Source: Microbacterium trichothecenolyticum (lineage in GTDB: Bacteria > Actinomycetota > Actinomycetes > Actinomycetales > Microbacteriaceae). From it: DNA of 64,000 nt. Each line of letters opens with the position of its first letter. Position 1 is the stretch's first letter. The stretch spans positions 434,001 to 498,000 of the forward strand of contig NZ_JAUTBF010000001.1 in NCBI RefSeq assembly GCF_030818955.1, given 5' to 3'. This document shows, piece after piece, positions 8,380-17,357 of this stretch. The notes below the pieces were generated by a model. That model saw only the letters and a list, made by a program, of their open reading frames with translations. It was not told where the DNA came from and ran no database searches. A program made the translations under genes and the position numbers.

Positions 8380-8410
8380 TTGACCTCAGGTCGACCTGAA
8401 GTTTTACCGT
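8380..8410 (+). promoter_or_regulatory. MerR-type promoter with palindromic operator
   Basis: TTGACC (8380-8385) and TACCGT (8405-8410) are separated by a 19-bp spacer, the long spacer typical of MerR-activated promoters. The spacer holds the perfect palindrome TCAGGTCGACCTGA (8386-8399). The -10 ends 7 nt before the hydrolase ATG at 8417, and no Shine-Dalgarno is present, so the transcript is probably leaderless. The palindrome is also close to the merR start, allowing autoregulation. Confidence 0.75.
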
Positions 8411-8416
8411 CGAGCC

Positions 8417-9262
8417 ATGGTGACATACGACCCGGCCCTGCCCGACCCGCGTTTCGTGATGATCGGTGAGACCTCGATCGCCACGTGGGTTCTCGAGCCC
8501 GTCGGGGCAGTGCGGGGCGAGGTCGTGTTCTGTCACGGCACGCCGTGGTCTCGTCGTGTCTGGGCGCACGTGGCGCGCGAGCTCGGGAGGGACTACCGCG
8601 TGTTCCTGTGGGACATGCCGGGATACGGAGAGTCCGACCGGGATGCCGTGGCGACCGATCTGCGTGCGCAGGCGGAGCGACTGGTCGCCCTGCTGAAGCT
8701 CTGGGGGCTGCGGCGTCCGCACGTGGTGGCGCACGACATCGGCGGCGCTGTGGCCCTCATGGCGCATCTCCTGCACGGCACCGATTTCACGGATCTGTTC
8801 CTGTGGGACATCGTGACCCTCGAACCGTGGGGCTCGCCCTTCTTCGCCCTCGTGGCCGAGCACGCGGAGGTCTTCGCCCGGCTGCCCGCGAATCTGCACG
8901 CCGCCCTGGTCAAGGAGTACATCTCCGGTGCTCTCCCGCCACGCGAGAGGGCGGGACTCGTCGACATGCTCGCGAGCCCCTGGCTGGATGCCCGCGGCCA
9001 GGCGTCGTTCTACCGGCAGATCGCCGGCGTCGCCTCATCGGACACCCGCGCGATCGCGGACGCGCTGCACGCGACCCGATGCGCCGTGCGCATCGGGTGG
9101 GGCCGCGACGACCCGTGGCTTCCGCTCGGGCAGGCCTATGAGCTGCAGGCGGCGTTCCCCGGCCACGCGGAGGTCATCGTCCTCGACGAGGTCGGCCACC
9201 TCGCACCCGTCGTCCGACCGGCGGCGGTCGTCACCGCCGTCCGCGACTGGCTGTGCCGCTGA
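8417..9262 (+). CDS. Alpha/beta hydrolase with Asp nucleophile (dehalogenase/epoxide hydrolase-like)
   Basis: A 281-residue soluble alpha/beta-hydrolase. The oxyanion loop is HGTPW (residues 40-44). The nucleophile elbow reads VVAHDIGGAVA, placing Asp107 where serine esterases have Ser. The general base is probably H261 in DEVGHLAP. An Asp nucleophile is characteristic of epoxide hydrolases and haloalkane or fluoroacetate dehalogenases, so one of these activities is likely, but the substrate is not known. It is divergent from merR across a MerR-type promoter, so it is the probable target of that regulator. Confidence 0.88.
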   Translation: MVTYDPALPDPRFVMIGETSIATWVLEPVGAVRGEVVFCHGTPWSRRVWAHVARELGRDYRVFLWDMPGYGESDRDAVATDLRAQAERLVALLKLWGLRRPHVVAHDIGGAVALMAHLLHGTDFTDLFLWDIVTLEPWGSPFFALVAEHAEVFARLPANLHAALVKEYISGALPPRERAGLVDMLASPWLDARGQASFYRQIAGVASSDTRAIADALHATRCAVRIGWGRDDPWLPLGQAYELQAAFPGHAEVIVLDEVGHLAPVVRPAAVVTAVRDWLCR

Positions 9263-9284
9263 GAGGCGCTCTCGCGACGGCGTC

Positions 9285-11771
9285 TCACCCTCGACCTGAG
9301 AGCGAGTCCTCCCGCACCACGTCGGTCGCGTTCTTGTCGGGTCGGAGACCTCGCCAGCGCGCCTGACGCAGGATGCCGCCGGGGGTGAACTCCGCGAACT
9401 CGACCTCGGCGACGAGTTCGGGCCGCACCCAGATGGCGTCGCGTGTATCGGCCGCAGGAACCCCCACGAACGGGTTCTCCGCGCTGCCGAGGGGGCCGAG
9501 CAGCTCGCTGAGCCGCGCCAGCATCTGCTCGCCGAAACCCGAACCGACGCGGCCGGCGTACTGCAACCCCTCGGGGCCGGGCACGCCGACCAGCAGTGAT
9601 CCGATGGTGCCCGAACGGTTTCCCTTACCCGGGCGGATGCCGCCGATCACGACCTCTTGCGTGCGCGAGTGCTTCACCTTCAGCCACAGCTCCGACCGTT
9701 CGCCGCGGCGATAGCTCGACGACGGGTCTTTGACGACGACCCCCTCGAGCCCGAACCCCCCGCTCGTGGCGACGGCGGCATCCACGTCGTCGAAGACCGG
9801 CGGAACGACGACGGGCGCAGCGGCATCCCGCGCCAGAGATTCCAGGATGCCGCGCCGCTCGGCCAGCGGCAGCGCGGCCACGTCGCGATCGCCCACGGTC
9901 AGGACGTCGAACAGGTAGAGGTGGACGGGGGTGCGCCGGGCCTCGCGGTCGATCTCGCGCGGCTGGGCGAGGTTCATGCGCTTCTGCAGGAGCGGGAAGC
10001 TCGGCCGCCCCTGCGCATCGAGAGCGACGATCTCGCCGTCGACGACCGCGGGCTCCGGGCCGAGGCCCAGGTCGGCCGTCGTCAGTTCGGGGTAGGTCGC
10101 GGTGAGGTCGTTGCCGTTGCGTGAACGCAGCCGGAGCCGCTCGCCATCCCAGATGCCGAGACCCCGGATGCCGTCCCACTTCATCTCCACCCACGCCCGA
10201 CCCCACCGCTCGGCGGCAGCACGGGCGAGGCCCGGGGTCGCGGAGGTCGCGAGCATCGGGCGGAGGTCGGCGGGGGAGCGGTGCGGAGGCTTGGGGGTCG
10301 CGAGTGATCCCGGTTCTTCTGCGGGCGCGGCGGTCTCCGGTGCGGATACCGCGGCGTGCCCGCCGTGGTCGAGCGGGACCACCGGCTGTCCCTCGCCCTG
10401 CGGGCGGCCCTCGGCATCCGTCTTCATCCGGTGCAGGAGCCACTGCGACTTCTCGCCGCGGCCCTCCGTGCGGATGAGAGCCAGCCGGACGCGCCCGAGC
10501 GGCCCGTCCGCGCGGCCCTCGAGGGTGGCGATCACCTCGTCGTCGCGCCACTTCTCCAGCTCGTACGTGCCGGTGTCCCAGACGGTCATGATGCCGGCGC
10601 CGTATTCGCCGCGGGGGATCTCGCCGGCGAAGTCGAGGTACTGCATCGGATGGTCCTCGGTCATCACGGCGAGGCTGTTCTTCGCGGTCGTCGGCGGCAC
10701 GCCCTTCGGCACGGCCCAGCTGACCAGGACCCCGTCGTGCTCGAGCCGCAGGTCCCAGTGCAGGCGCGTCGCGTGGTGCTCCTGGATGACGAAGCGGGGC
10801 AGCCCCTCGGGCGCGGGCTCGCCGTGCGGGGCGTCGGGTACGGGCTCGGGCGTCCGGCCCGCGGTGCGCTTGGAGATGTAGGCACGGAGGGGGCCCGTGT
10901 CGCGCTCGACCGGCGCCAGGGGATCGCCCTCGCGTTCGAGCACCTCCGTGAACAGCAGGTGGCGCAGCCCGGGGTCGTCGAGCTCGTCCCACGTCCGGGG
11001 TGCGGCCACGGTCGGCTGCGCCCGGCCTCGCAGCGAATACGGGGCGATCGTCGTTTTGGAGCCGTTGTTCTGGCTCCAGTCGATGAACACCTTGCCGGGG
11101 CGTGCGGCTTTCGACATCTGGCTGACGACCAGGTCGGGGTGGTCGGCCTCGATCGCGCGGGCGAGTTCTTTCGCCACCGCGCTGGCGTCATCGCTGGACT
11201 GACGACCGTCGAGGTGGGCGTAGAGGTGGATGCCCTTGCTCCCGCTCGTGACGGGTAGCGGATCGAGGCCGATGTCTCGCAGGATGGCCCGGGCCCACCT
11301 CGCGACCTCGGCGCATTCGGCCAGACCGACGCCCGGGCCGGGGTCGAGGTCGAGCACGAGTCGGTCGGGGTTCTGCCGCTCACCCGTGGAGGAGAACCGC
11401 CACTGCGGCACGTGCAGCTCGAGGCTCGCGACCTGGGCCAGGTAGACGAGGGTGGGGAGGTCGTCGACGAGCGGGTAGTCCTTGGCGCCGGAGGAGTGGT
11501 CGATCGGGAACCGTCTCACCCACGCCGGGGCGCCCGGCTCGAGGGCTTTGGCGAAGAACGGTTCCGTGGCATCCTCCGCCGTCCCGACGCCGTCGGGCCA
11601 CCTCTTGCGGGTGACGGGGCGGTCCCGCACGTGGGGCAGCAGACGCGGGGCGATGCGCGAGTAGTAGTCGATGACCTCGCCCTTGGTGGTGCCCGTCTCG
11701 GGGTACAGCATCTTGTCGAGGTTCGACAGTCGCAGACGGCGCCCGTCGATGCGCACCGTCTGCTCCGCCAT
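9285..11771 (-). CDS. ligD: Multifunctional NHEJ DNA ligase LigD (POL-PE-LIG)
   Basis: An ATP-dependent ligase for non-homologous end joining, acting with Ku. The 828-residue protein has three domains in mycobacterial order. The primase-like polymerase spans about residues 1-300, with catalytic DLDPG (D141, D143). The 3'-phosphoesterase covers about 325-460 (QEHHATRLHWDLRLE at 330-344). The ligase runs from about 500 to the end, with adenylated K531 in EMKWDGIRG, EGVVVKD and WLKVKH. ATG 11771 was chosen from the N-terminus MAEQTVRIDGRRLRLSNLDK and a TACGCT -10 ending 7 nt upstream; the open extension to 12080 overlaps ku and is rejected. Confidence 0.96.
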   Translation of the reverse strand: MAEQTVRIDGRRLRLSNLDKMLYPETGTTKGEVIDYYSRIAPRLLPHVRDRPVTRKRWPDGVGTAEDATEPFFAKALEPGAPAWVRRFPIDHSSGAKDYPLVDDLPTLVYLAQVASLELHVPQWRFSSTGERQNPDRLVLDLDPGPGVGLAECAEVARWARAILRDIGLDPLPVTSGSKGIHLYAHLDGRQSSDDASAVAKELARAIEADHPDLVVSQMSKAARPGKVFIDWSQNNGSKTTIAPYSLRGRAQPTVAAPRTWDELDDPGLRHLLFTEVLEREGDPLAPVERDTGPLRAYISKRTAGRTPEPVPDAPHGEPAPEGLPRFVIQEHHATRLHWDLRLEHDGVLVSWAVPKGVPPTTAKNSLAVMTEDHPMQYLDFAGEIPRGEYGAGIMTVWDTGTYELEKWRDDEVIATLEGRADGPLGRVRLALIRTEGRGEKSQWLLHRMKTDAEGRPQGEGQPVVPLDHGGHAAVSAPETAAPAEEPGSLATPKPPHRSPADLRPMLATSATPGLARAAAERWGRAWVEMKWDGIRGLGIWDGERLRLRSRNGNDLTATYPELTTADLGLGPEPAVVDGEIVALDAQGRPSFPLLQKRMNLAQPREIDREARRTPVHLYLFDVLTVGDRDVAALPLAERRGILESLARDAAAPVVVPPVFDDVDAAVATSGGFGLEGVVVKDPSSSYRRGERSELWLKVKHSRTQEVVIGGIRPGKGNRSGTIGSLLVGVPGPEGLQYAGRVGSGFGEQMLARLSELLGPLGSAENPFVGVPAADTRDAIWVRPELVAEVEFAEFTPGGILRQARWRGLRPDKNATDVVREDSLSGRG

Positions 11772-11777
11772 CGCCCC

Positions 11778-11783
11778 AGCGTA
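11778..11783 (-). promoter_or_regulatory. -10 element TACGCT of ligD
   Basis: Read on the minus strand, TACGCT ends 7 nt before the ligD ATG at 11771. The rest of the 204-bp gap to ku holds nothing further that I recognise. Confidence 0.45.
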
Positions 11784-11975
11784 GGGCGGGGACGGTCGGG
11801 GATGCCGAGGGGGTTGCGGGTGAGGTGTGCCGGGCTCCGGATCAGAGGGGCGCCTTCGCGGCCCGGCGGCGGCCGGAGTGCGGCGGCGGGGATCGTGTTC
11901 CGGAGCGCGGGACGCGCCGCCTGCCCCGGCGCAAGGGGCTCGGCATCCGCCCCGGCGACGGTGTTCACTGGGCTC

Positions 11976-12827
11976 ATGCGATCGATCTGGAAGGGCGCCT
12001 TGACGTTCGGCCTCGTCAACGTGCCCGTCAAGGTGTACTCGGCGACCGAGGACCACGACGTGTCCCTGCATCAGGTGCACAACAAAGACGGCGGGCGCAT
12101 CCGCTATCAGCGCATTTGCGAGATCGACGGCGAGGTCGTGCCCTACAGCGACATCGACCGCGCCTACGACGACGGCGAGCAGACGGTCGTGCTCACCAAA
12201 GACGACCTCGCCTCGCTGCCGAGCGAGCGCAGCCGAGAGATCGAGGTCGTCGAGTTCGTGCCGAGCGACCAGGTCGACCTGCTCACCCTCGACAAGGCGT
12301 ACTACCTCGAGCCCGACTCGTCGTCACCCAAGGCTTACGTGCTGCTGCGCAAGACGCTCGAGCAGACCGACCGCACCGCGATCGTCCGCTTCTCGCTGCG
12401 GCAGAAGACACGGCTCGCCGCCCTGCGGGTGCGCGGCGACGTGCTCGTGCTGCAGACGCTGCTGTGGGCCGACGAGGTGCGCGAGGCGGCATTCCCGGCG
12501 CTCGATGAGAGCGTGCGGATCTCGGCGAAAGAACTGGAGATGTCGGCGTCGCTCGTCGACAGCTTCTCGAAGGACTTCGATCCCGGGGAGTTCACCGACG
12601 AGTACCAGGAAGAACTGCGCACCCTCATCGACGCCAAGCTCGAGCAGGGCGACGCGATCGACACCGAAGCCACGTTCGGCACACAGGAGGAGGACGACGG
12701 CGGCGAGGTCATCGACCTGATGGAGGCGTTGCGCGCGAGCGTCGAGCGCAGCCGCGCGGCGCGTCAGCAGAAGGACGAGCCGGCGAAGAAGGCACCCGCG
12801 AAGAAGAAGGCGTCGAAGGCGTCTTAG
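11976..12827 (+). CDS. ku: Ku protein (NHEJ end-binding)
   Basis: A homodimeric DNA-end-binding protein that recruits LigD to double-strand breaks. The 283-residue product starts MRSIWKGALTFGLVNVPVKVYSA, the canonical bacterial Ku N-terminus, which fixes the start inside a much longer open frame. The beta-barrel core is followed by a basic tail (KKAPAKKKASKAS), as in other actinobacterial Ku proteins, where such tails bind DNA. It is divergent from ligD. Confidence 0.96.
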   Translation: MRSIWKGALTFGLVNVPVKVYSATEDHDVSLHQVHNKDGGRIRYQRICEIDGEVVPYSDIDRAYDDGEQTVVLTKDDLASLPSERSREIEVVEFVPSDQVDLLTLDKAYYLEPDSSSPKAYVLLRKTLEQTDRTAIVRFSLRQKTRLAALRVRGDVLVLQTLLWADEVREAAFPALDESVRISAKELEMSASLVDSFSKDFDPGEFTDEYQEELRTLIDAKLEQGDAIDTEATFGTQEEDDGGEVIDLMEALRASVERSRAARQQKDEPAKKAPAKKKASKAS

Positions 12828-13573
12828 CGCGTCGGCTGATCGCCGTCTTCGAGCGTCTTCGAGTCGAGGGCGAGTGCCTCGGCCTCGGCGGGGGTCACGG
12901 CGCCCTCGCGCTTGGCGGCGGCGCGCTCTCGGAAGTAGTGCACAGCGATGAACAGCGCGGTGCCGGCGACGGCGGCCAGCAGGATCACGTCGATGTACTC
13001 GGTCACGATGTCGCGGATGAAGGGAATGTAGCCCACCGCGTACCCCAGCATCGTCAGACCGATGCCCCACACGATCGCGCCGATGAGGTTGTAGAGCGTG
13101 TACTTGCGCCACGGCATGTGACCCACACCCGCGGCGATGGGAGCGAAGGTGCGCACGACCGGGACGAAACGCGCGAGGATCACCGTCAGCCCGCCGAAGC
13201 GCTCGAAGAAGGCGTTGGTGCGCTCGACGTTCTTGCGGCTGAAGAGGCCGGAATCCTTGCGCTCGAAGATCGAGGGACCGGCCTTGTGGCCGATGAGGTA
13301 GCCCACCTCACCGCCGATGAACGCTGCCACGCCGATCGCGAGGGCCACCCACCACGCGTTGATGCCGAAGACGCCGTTCGGTGCGGCGGGCGTGGAGTGC
13401 GACAGCAGGCCCGCCATGATCAGCAGCGTGTCGCCCGGCAGCAGGAAGCCGATGAGCAGACCCGTCTCGGCGAAGATGATGAAGCACACCACGAGCAGCG
13501 CCCACGGCTGCGAGTTGGTGATGATCGTCGCGGGGTCGAGCCACGGGAGCAGCGCGCTGGTGGTGTGGATCAC
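12824..13573 (-). CDS. DedA family membrane protein
   Basis: A DedA/SNARE-associated (VTT domain) inner-membrane protein of about 249 residues. The family takes part in membrane homeostasis and includes undecaprenyl-phosphate flippases. Hallmarks are ETGLLIGFLLPGDTLL, the GGEVGYLIGHKAG segment and the [19 protein letters not shown] motif, with basic residues important in the family. I chose GTG 13573 (VIHTTSALLPWLDP). The longer frame begins inside the tRNA-Leu gene and is rejected. Its 3' end overlaps the convergent ku gene by 4 bp. Confidence 0.9.
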   Translation of the reverse strand: MIHTTSALLPWLDPATIITNSQPWALLVVCFIIFAETGLLIGFLLPGDTLLIMAGLLSHSTPAAPNGVFGINAWWVALAIGVAAFIGGEVGYLIGHKAGPSIFERKDSGLFSRKNVERTNAFFERFGGLTVILARFVPVVRTFAPIAAGVGHMPWRKYTLYNLIGAIVWGIGLTMLGYAVGYIPFIRDIVTEYIDVILLAAVAGTALFIAVHYFRERAAAKREGAVTPAEAEALALDSKTLEDGDQPTR

Positions 13574-13621
13574 ATCGGTCCCGTCGGGTCGGAGAGTCAG
13601 TGCTGGAGACAGCGGATGTCG

Positions 13622-13703
13622 TGCGGAAGGGGGGACTTGAACCCCCACGCCCGAAGGCACAGGAACCTAAATCCTGCGTGTCTGCCGATTTCACCACTCC
13701 CGC
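13622..13703 (-). tRNA. tRNA-Leu (anticodon UAG)
   Basis: The minus strand folds as an 82-nt cloverleaf. The acceptor GCGGGAG pairs with CTTCCGC (one G-U), and the anticodon stem CAGGA/TCCTG encloses the loop TTTAGGT with anticodon TAG. There is a variable arm, and the T arm has GGTTCAAGTCC. The long variable arm and the anticodon indicate leucine. The 3' CCA is not encoded. Confidence 0.93.
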
Positions 13704-13770
13704 GAGTGCGTTCATTCTAAGCGGGCGCGAGCATCGCACCGTGTGAACCAGCCGTGCGGCGGAGGGCGCG

Positions 13771-15384
13771 TCACCCGTACACGATGTCGCCCGCGACGAC
13801 GGTCGCCGCGTTGGTCGTCTCGTGGATGCCGTCAGTCGACGCGGTGAAGGGGTCGCGGTCGGCGATCGCGAGGTCGGCCGCCGCGCCGAGACGCAGCGCG
13901 CCGCTCGCGATGCCCAGCAGCTCGGCCGACCCGCGGGTGTACGCGTCGATCGCCGTCGCGAGGTCGAGGCTCTCGTGCGCCCCGAGCGGTTCGGCATCCG
14001 CTTCACCCGGCGGGCGACGAGTGACGGCGACATGGATGCCGTCCCACGGGTCGAACGTCGACACCGGCCAGTCGGAGCCCATCGCCATCGCCGCCCCCGC
14101 CCGGTGCAGCGAACCGAAGACGTAGAGTTCGTCGCGGCGCCCGTCGCCGATGGCGGGGAGGGTGCTCTGCCGAAAGAGCGCGGTGGGGCTCGCCCAGAAC
14201 GGTTGGGCGTTCGCGGCGACGCCCAGCGCGGCGAAACGCGGAACGTCGTCGGGGTGGATGAGCTGGATGTGCGCGATGTGATTGCGCACGCGCTCACGCA
14301 TCTCGTCGGGCACCGCCGCGAAGCCGTCGAGGGCGTCGCGCACGGCCGCATCGCCGATCGCGTGCACGTGCACCGCGAGACCGGCGGCGTTCAGGGCGGG
14401 CAGCAGGCGCTGCACGAGTGCGGGCGGGAAGTACGACAGCCCGCGGGAGTCTTCGCCGCCGTAGGGCTCGAGCAGGTGCGCGGTGCGGGTCTCGACGATG
14501 CCGTCGAGCAGCAGTTTCGCGGTCGCGCTGGGAAAGCCCGCGGTCGCGTTCGCCCGTGCGCGCTCCACGGCGTGAGCGACGAACGCGTCGACGCCCTCGA
14601 CCGTCAGATCGCGGGGCACCCAGATCGCGCCCGTCGCCCGTCCGCGCAGCGATCCGTCGGCGAGCACGCGCAGGTAGGCGTCGGTGAAGTCGGGGAATCC
14701 GCCGTAGGCGCCGAGCGCCGCCTCTTGCCACCCGGTGATCCCCGCCGCCAGCAGTTCCCGAGACCGGCGCAGGATGCCGCGGGCGACATCATCGGTGGCG
14801 GGCGGCGGCAGCAGCCGGGCGACGAGCTGCATCGCCCCCTCGCGCAGCGCGCCGCTCGGCACACCGTCCGGGTCGCGTTCGATGCGTCCGTCCGCCGGGT
14901 CGGGGCTGTCGCGGTCGATCCCCGCGGCTCGTAGCGCGGCCGAGTTGGCCCAGGCGCCGTGGTGATCGGCATCCAGGAGCAGGGCCGGCCGGTCGGGCAC
15001 GAGAGCGTCGAGGTGCACGGCCGACGGCCCGCTCGCGGGGAACAGCGTCGGATCCCACCCTCCGCCGACGATCCAGGGCGCTGCACTGGCGGCGGCGAAG
15101 GCTCGCACCCGCGCGTCGATCTCGGCGAGCGACACGGCCCCCGAGAGGTCGCACCGCAGCGCATCCATAGCGCCGACGCCCAGGTGCACGTGGGCGTCGA
15201 CGAAGCCGGGCGTGACGAGGCCGCCGGCGGCGTCGAGCTCGTACGCACCGCTCCCCGCGGCTTCGCGGGCCTCGGCGAGGGTACCGACGCAGGCGATGCG
15301 CCCGTCACGGATGCCGACGGCCGCACCGGCCGTGCGCGATCCGCCGCGGAAGACGACGCCGTCGGCGATCACGAGAGCACTCAC
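13771..15384 (-). CDS. Amidohydrolase family protein (YtcJ-like)
   Basis: A 537-residue metal-dependent hydrolase of the YtcJ branch of the amidohydrolase superfamily. Metal ligands are visible in VDAHVHLG (H65, H67), HVHAIGDAAVRDALDGF and the MGSDWPVSTFDPWDGI segment with the catalytic Asp. No signal peptide is present. The start is GTG 15384 (VSALVIADGVVF), 7 nt downstream of CACACT, a weak -10. The natural substrate cannot be predicted; relatives hydrolyse N-acyl or cyclic amide bonds. Confidence 0.9.
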   Translation of the reverse strand: MSALVIADGVVFRGGSRTAGAAVGIRDGRIACVGTLAEAREAAGSGAYELDAAGGLVTPGFVDAHVHLGVGAMDALRCDLSGAVSLAEIDARVRAFAAASAAPWIVGGGWDPTLFPASGPSAVHLDALVPDRPALLLDADHHGAWANSAALRAAGIDRDSPDPADGRIERDPDGVPSGALREGAMQLVARLLPPPATDDVARGILRRSRELLAAGITGWQEAALGAYGGFPDFTDAYLRVLADGSLRGRATGAIWVPRDLTVEGVDAFVAHAVERARANATAGFPSATAKLLLDGIVETRTAHLLEPYGGEDSRGLSYFPPALVQRLLPALNAAGLAVHVHAIGDAAVRDALDGFAAVPDEMRERVRNHIAHIQLIHPDDVPRFAALGVAANAQPFWASPTALFRQSTLPAIGDGRRDELYVFGSLHRAGAAMAMGSDWPVSTFDPWDGIHVAVTRRPPGEADAEPLGAHESLDLATAIDAYTRGSAELLGIASGALRLGAAADLAIADRDPFTASTDGIHETTNAATVVAGDIVYG

Positions 15385-15456
15385 CGCACCAGTGTGGCGA
15401 ACGCGCCCACGACACGCCGAGGGAATGCCCGCACGCCCGCGGCCCTTGTTCCTCCC

Positions 15457-16480
15457 ATGCAGGCGATCACGTACTCCCGAACCGGCGATTCCTCCGTCCT
15501 CGCGCTCGTCGAGCGCCCCCGTCCCGAGCCGGGACCCGGCGAAGTGCGGGTGCGCATCGTCGTGTCGGGGGTCAACCCGACCGACTGGAAGGCCCGCCAG
15601 GGCGGCCGTCCGTTCGCGTTCGACGAGGTCACACCCAACCAGGACGGCGCGGGGATCGTGGATGCCGTCGGCCCGGGCGTCTCGTCGGTCTCACCCGGAG
15701 AGCGGGTCTGGGTCTACCTCGCGCAACACGAGCGTCCGACCGGGACGGCCGCCGAGTACGCCGTCGTCCCCGCCGAACGCGCGGTACCGCTCGCCGATGA
15801 CGCGTCGTTCGCGCTCGGCGCGAGCCTGGGCGTTCCCGCCATGACGGCCCACCGCGCGCTCACCGTGCACGAAGACGGTCCGTCGCGCCTGGCACCCGGC
15901 GCGCTCGCCGGACGCACGGTGCTCGTGCAGGGCGGCGCCGGCGCCGTCGGCCACGCCGCCATCCAGCTCGCCACGTGGGCCGGTGCCCACCGTCATCGCC
16001 ACCGTCAGCAGCGACGAGAAAGAAGCGCTCGCCCGCGCGGCCGGCGCCCACCACGTGCTGCAGTACCCGAGCGCCGCGCTCGCCGATGGCATCCGTGAGA
16101 TCGCCCCTGACGGCATCGAACACATCGTCGAGGTCGCGATCGCCGACAACGCGGCCCTCGACGTCGAGGTGGTCGCCAATCACGGCAGCATCGCGTACTA
16201 CGCCGACAACGGCGGCGATGCGTTCACGGCCGCGGTGCGGGCGAGCTTCGCCAAGAACGTGCGCTGGCAGGGTCTGCTGCTGTACACCGTGGGCGAGACT
16301 GCGCTGAGGGCCGCCGCCGAAGACGTGTCGGCCGCGGTCGCCGACGCAGCGCTGCCCGTCGGGGAGGCCGCGGGGCTTCCGCTGACGTGGTTCTCGCTCG
16401 CCGAGACGGCCGCGGCGCACGACGCGGTCGCCGAGGGCGCGACCGGCAAGGTGCTGATCCGGGTGGCCGACGAGGGCTGA
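15457..16480 (+). pseudogene. NADPH:quinone oxidoreductase (zeta-crystallin-like), frameshifted
   Basis: A medium-chain dehydrogenase/reductase split by one frameshift. From ATG 15457 the frame reads the GroES-like domain (MQAITYSRTGDSSVLALVER) into the nucleotide-binding VLVQGGAGAVGHAAIQLATWAGA, then turns to His/Arg-rich nonsense. The rest of the Rossmann domain (TVIATVSSDEKEALARAAGA to the stop at 16478-16480) continues in the next frame. Removing one C from the run of three at 15986-15988 restores a full protein of about 340 residues. Both halves look well conserved, so this is either a very recent mutation or a sequencing error. Confidence 0.85.
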
Positions 16481-16537
16481 GTCGGCGGCGAGTCGCGCGG
16501 GCATGAGCCGGGCGCGTCCCCGGGCCGTCGTCGCCGG

Positions 16538-17185
16538 TCAGCCGCCGAGCGCGCTATCGCGGGTGAGCGTCGCGATCGTGGCGCCCGCCAGCGCGAGCGC
16601 GGCGATGCCGAGCGCCGTCGGGCTGCCCAGACGGTGGGCGAAGCCACCGATCACGGCGCCGCCCACCAGCGACGACCACAGCAGCAGCGGACGCTGCCAG
16701 GCGGTTCGGGAACCGCCGGTGACCAGCGATGCGAGGGCGAGCCCGAGGCTCACGAGGGTGCCGGTCGAGTAGGTGATGGCGACGCGCGCGCGTCCGTCGG
16801 CGAGGAACAGCGTGTTCAGTGCGCCCATCGCGGCCGCGAGGATCCCCGCCCGCCACAGCGTGGCGGGGCCGGCCGTGGCGAGCACCGCGCTCACGGCGAC
16901 CGCGGCGCCGGAGCCCGCGACGACCCAACCCCGGGGTCGCCGTGCCCGCACGCTGACGATCCCGCCGAGGGCGACGCCGACGACGAAGGCACTGATCAGA
17001 CCGATGGAGACGGCGGCGATCGACGGGGTGCTGCTCAGCAGGTCGACCGCGCCCTGGGTGGAGTTGCCGCTCATGAACGACACGAAGAGTCCGCCGGTGT
17101 CGAGGAACCCGATCGCGTCGACGAACCCGGCGGTGGCGGCCAGCGCCGCCGACAGGGCGAGCGCACCGCGATCGACGTCTTTCAT
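16538..17185 (-). CDS. YoaK-like membrane protein (DUF1275)
   Basis: A polytopic membrane protein of 215 residues that matches the YoaK/DUF1275 family, which has no established function. It starts ALALSAALAATAGFVDAIGFLDTGGLFVSFMSGNSTQGAV; the GFVDAIGF and SGNST segments are typical. ATG 17185 was chosen because it follows the Shine-Dalgarno GGGAGGA. An upstream in-frame ATG at 17221 has no such site. No partner gene is evident. Confidence 0.87.
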   Translation of the reverse strand: MKDVDRGALALSAALAATAGFVDAIGFLDTGGLFVSFMSGNSTQGAVDLLSSTPSIAAVSIGLISAFVVGVALGGIVSVRARRPRGWVVAGSGAAVAVSAVLATAGPATLWRAGILAAAMGALNTLFLADGRARVAITYSTGTLVSLGLALASLVTGGSRTAWQRPLLLWSSLVGGAVIGGFAHRLGSPTALGIAALALAGATIATLTRDSALGG

Positions 17186-17322
17186 CGGGTCCTCCCGTTC
17201 GCTGCGTGCCGTGGGCATCATCGTGCGTCGCGAAGGAGGCGGTGGGCAAATCGCGCCCGATGTAGCGCCTCACGACGACGCCGGGGCCGCGCACGAAGGC
17301 GCGACCCCGGCGACGGTTCGCC

Positions 17323-17349
17323 GGTGGGGCGGGCTCACGCCGCCCCACC
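17323..17349 (-). terminator. Hairpin downstream of the M28 peptidase gene
   Basis: GGTGGGGCGG and CCGCCCCACC form a perfect 10-bp stem with a 7-nt loop, just past the stop of the minus-strand peptidase gene. No U-tract is present on either side. Confidence 0.55.
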
Positions 17350-17357
17350 CCGAGTGC

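Noticed and set aside
9285-12827. NHEJ genes as part of a prophage or mobile island
   Set aside because: No integrase, attachment site or phage gene nearby; composition matches the surroundings.
13574-13660. Longer start for the DedA protein
   Set aside because: The extension MPSGVGVQVPP is read from the tRNA-Leu gene and its T arm.
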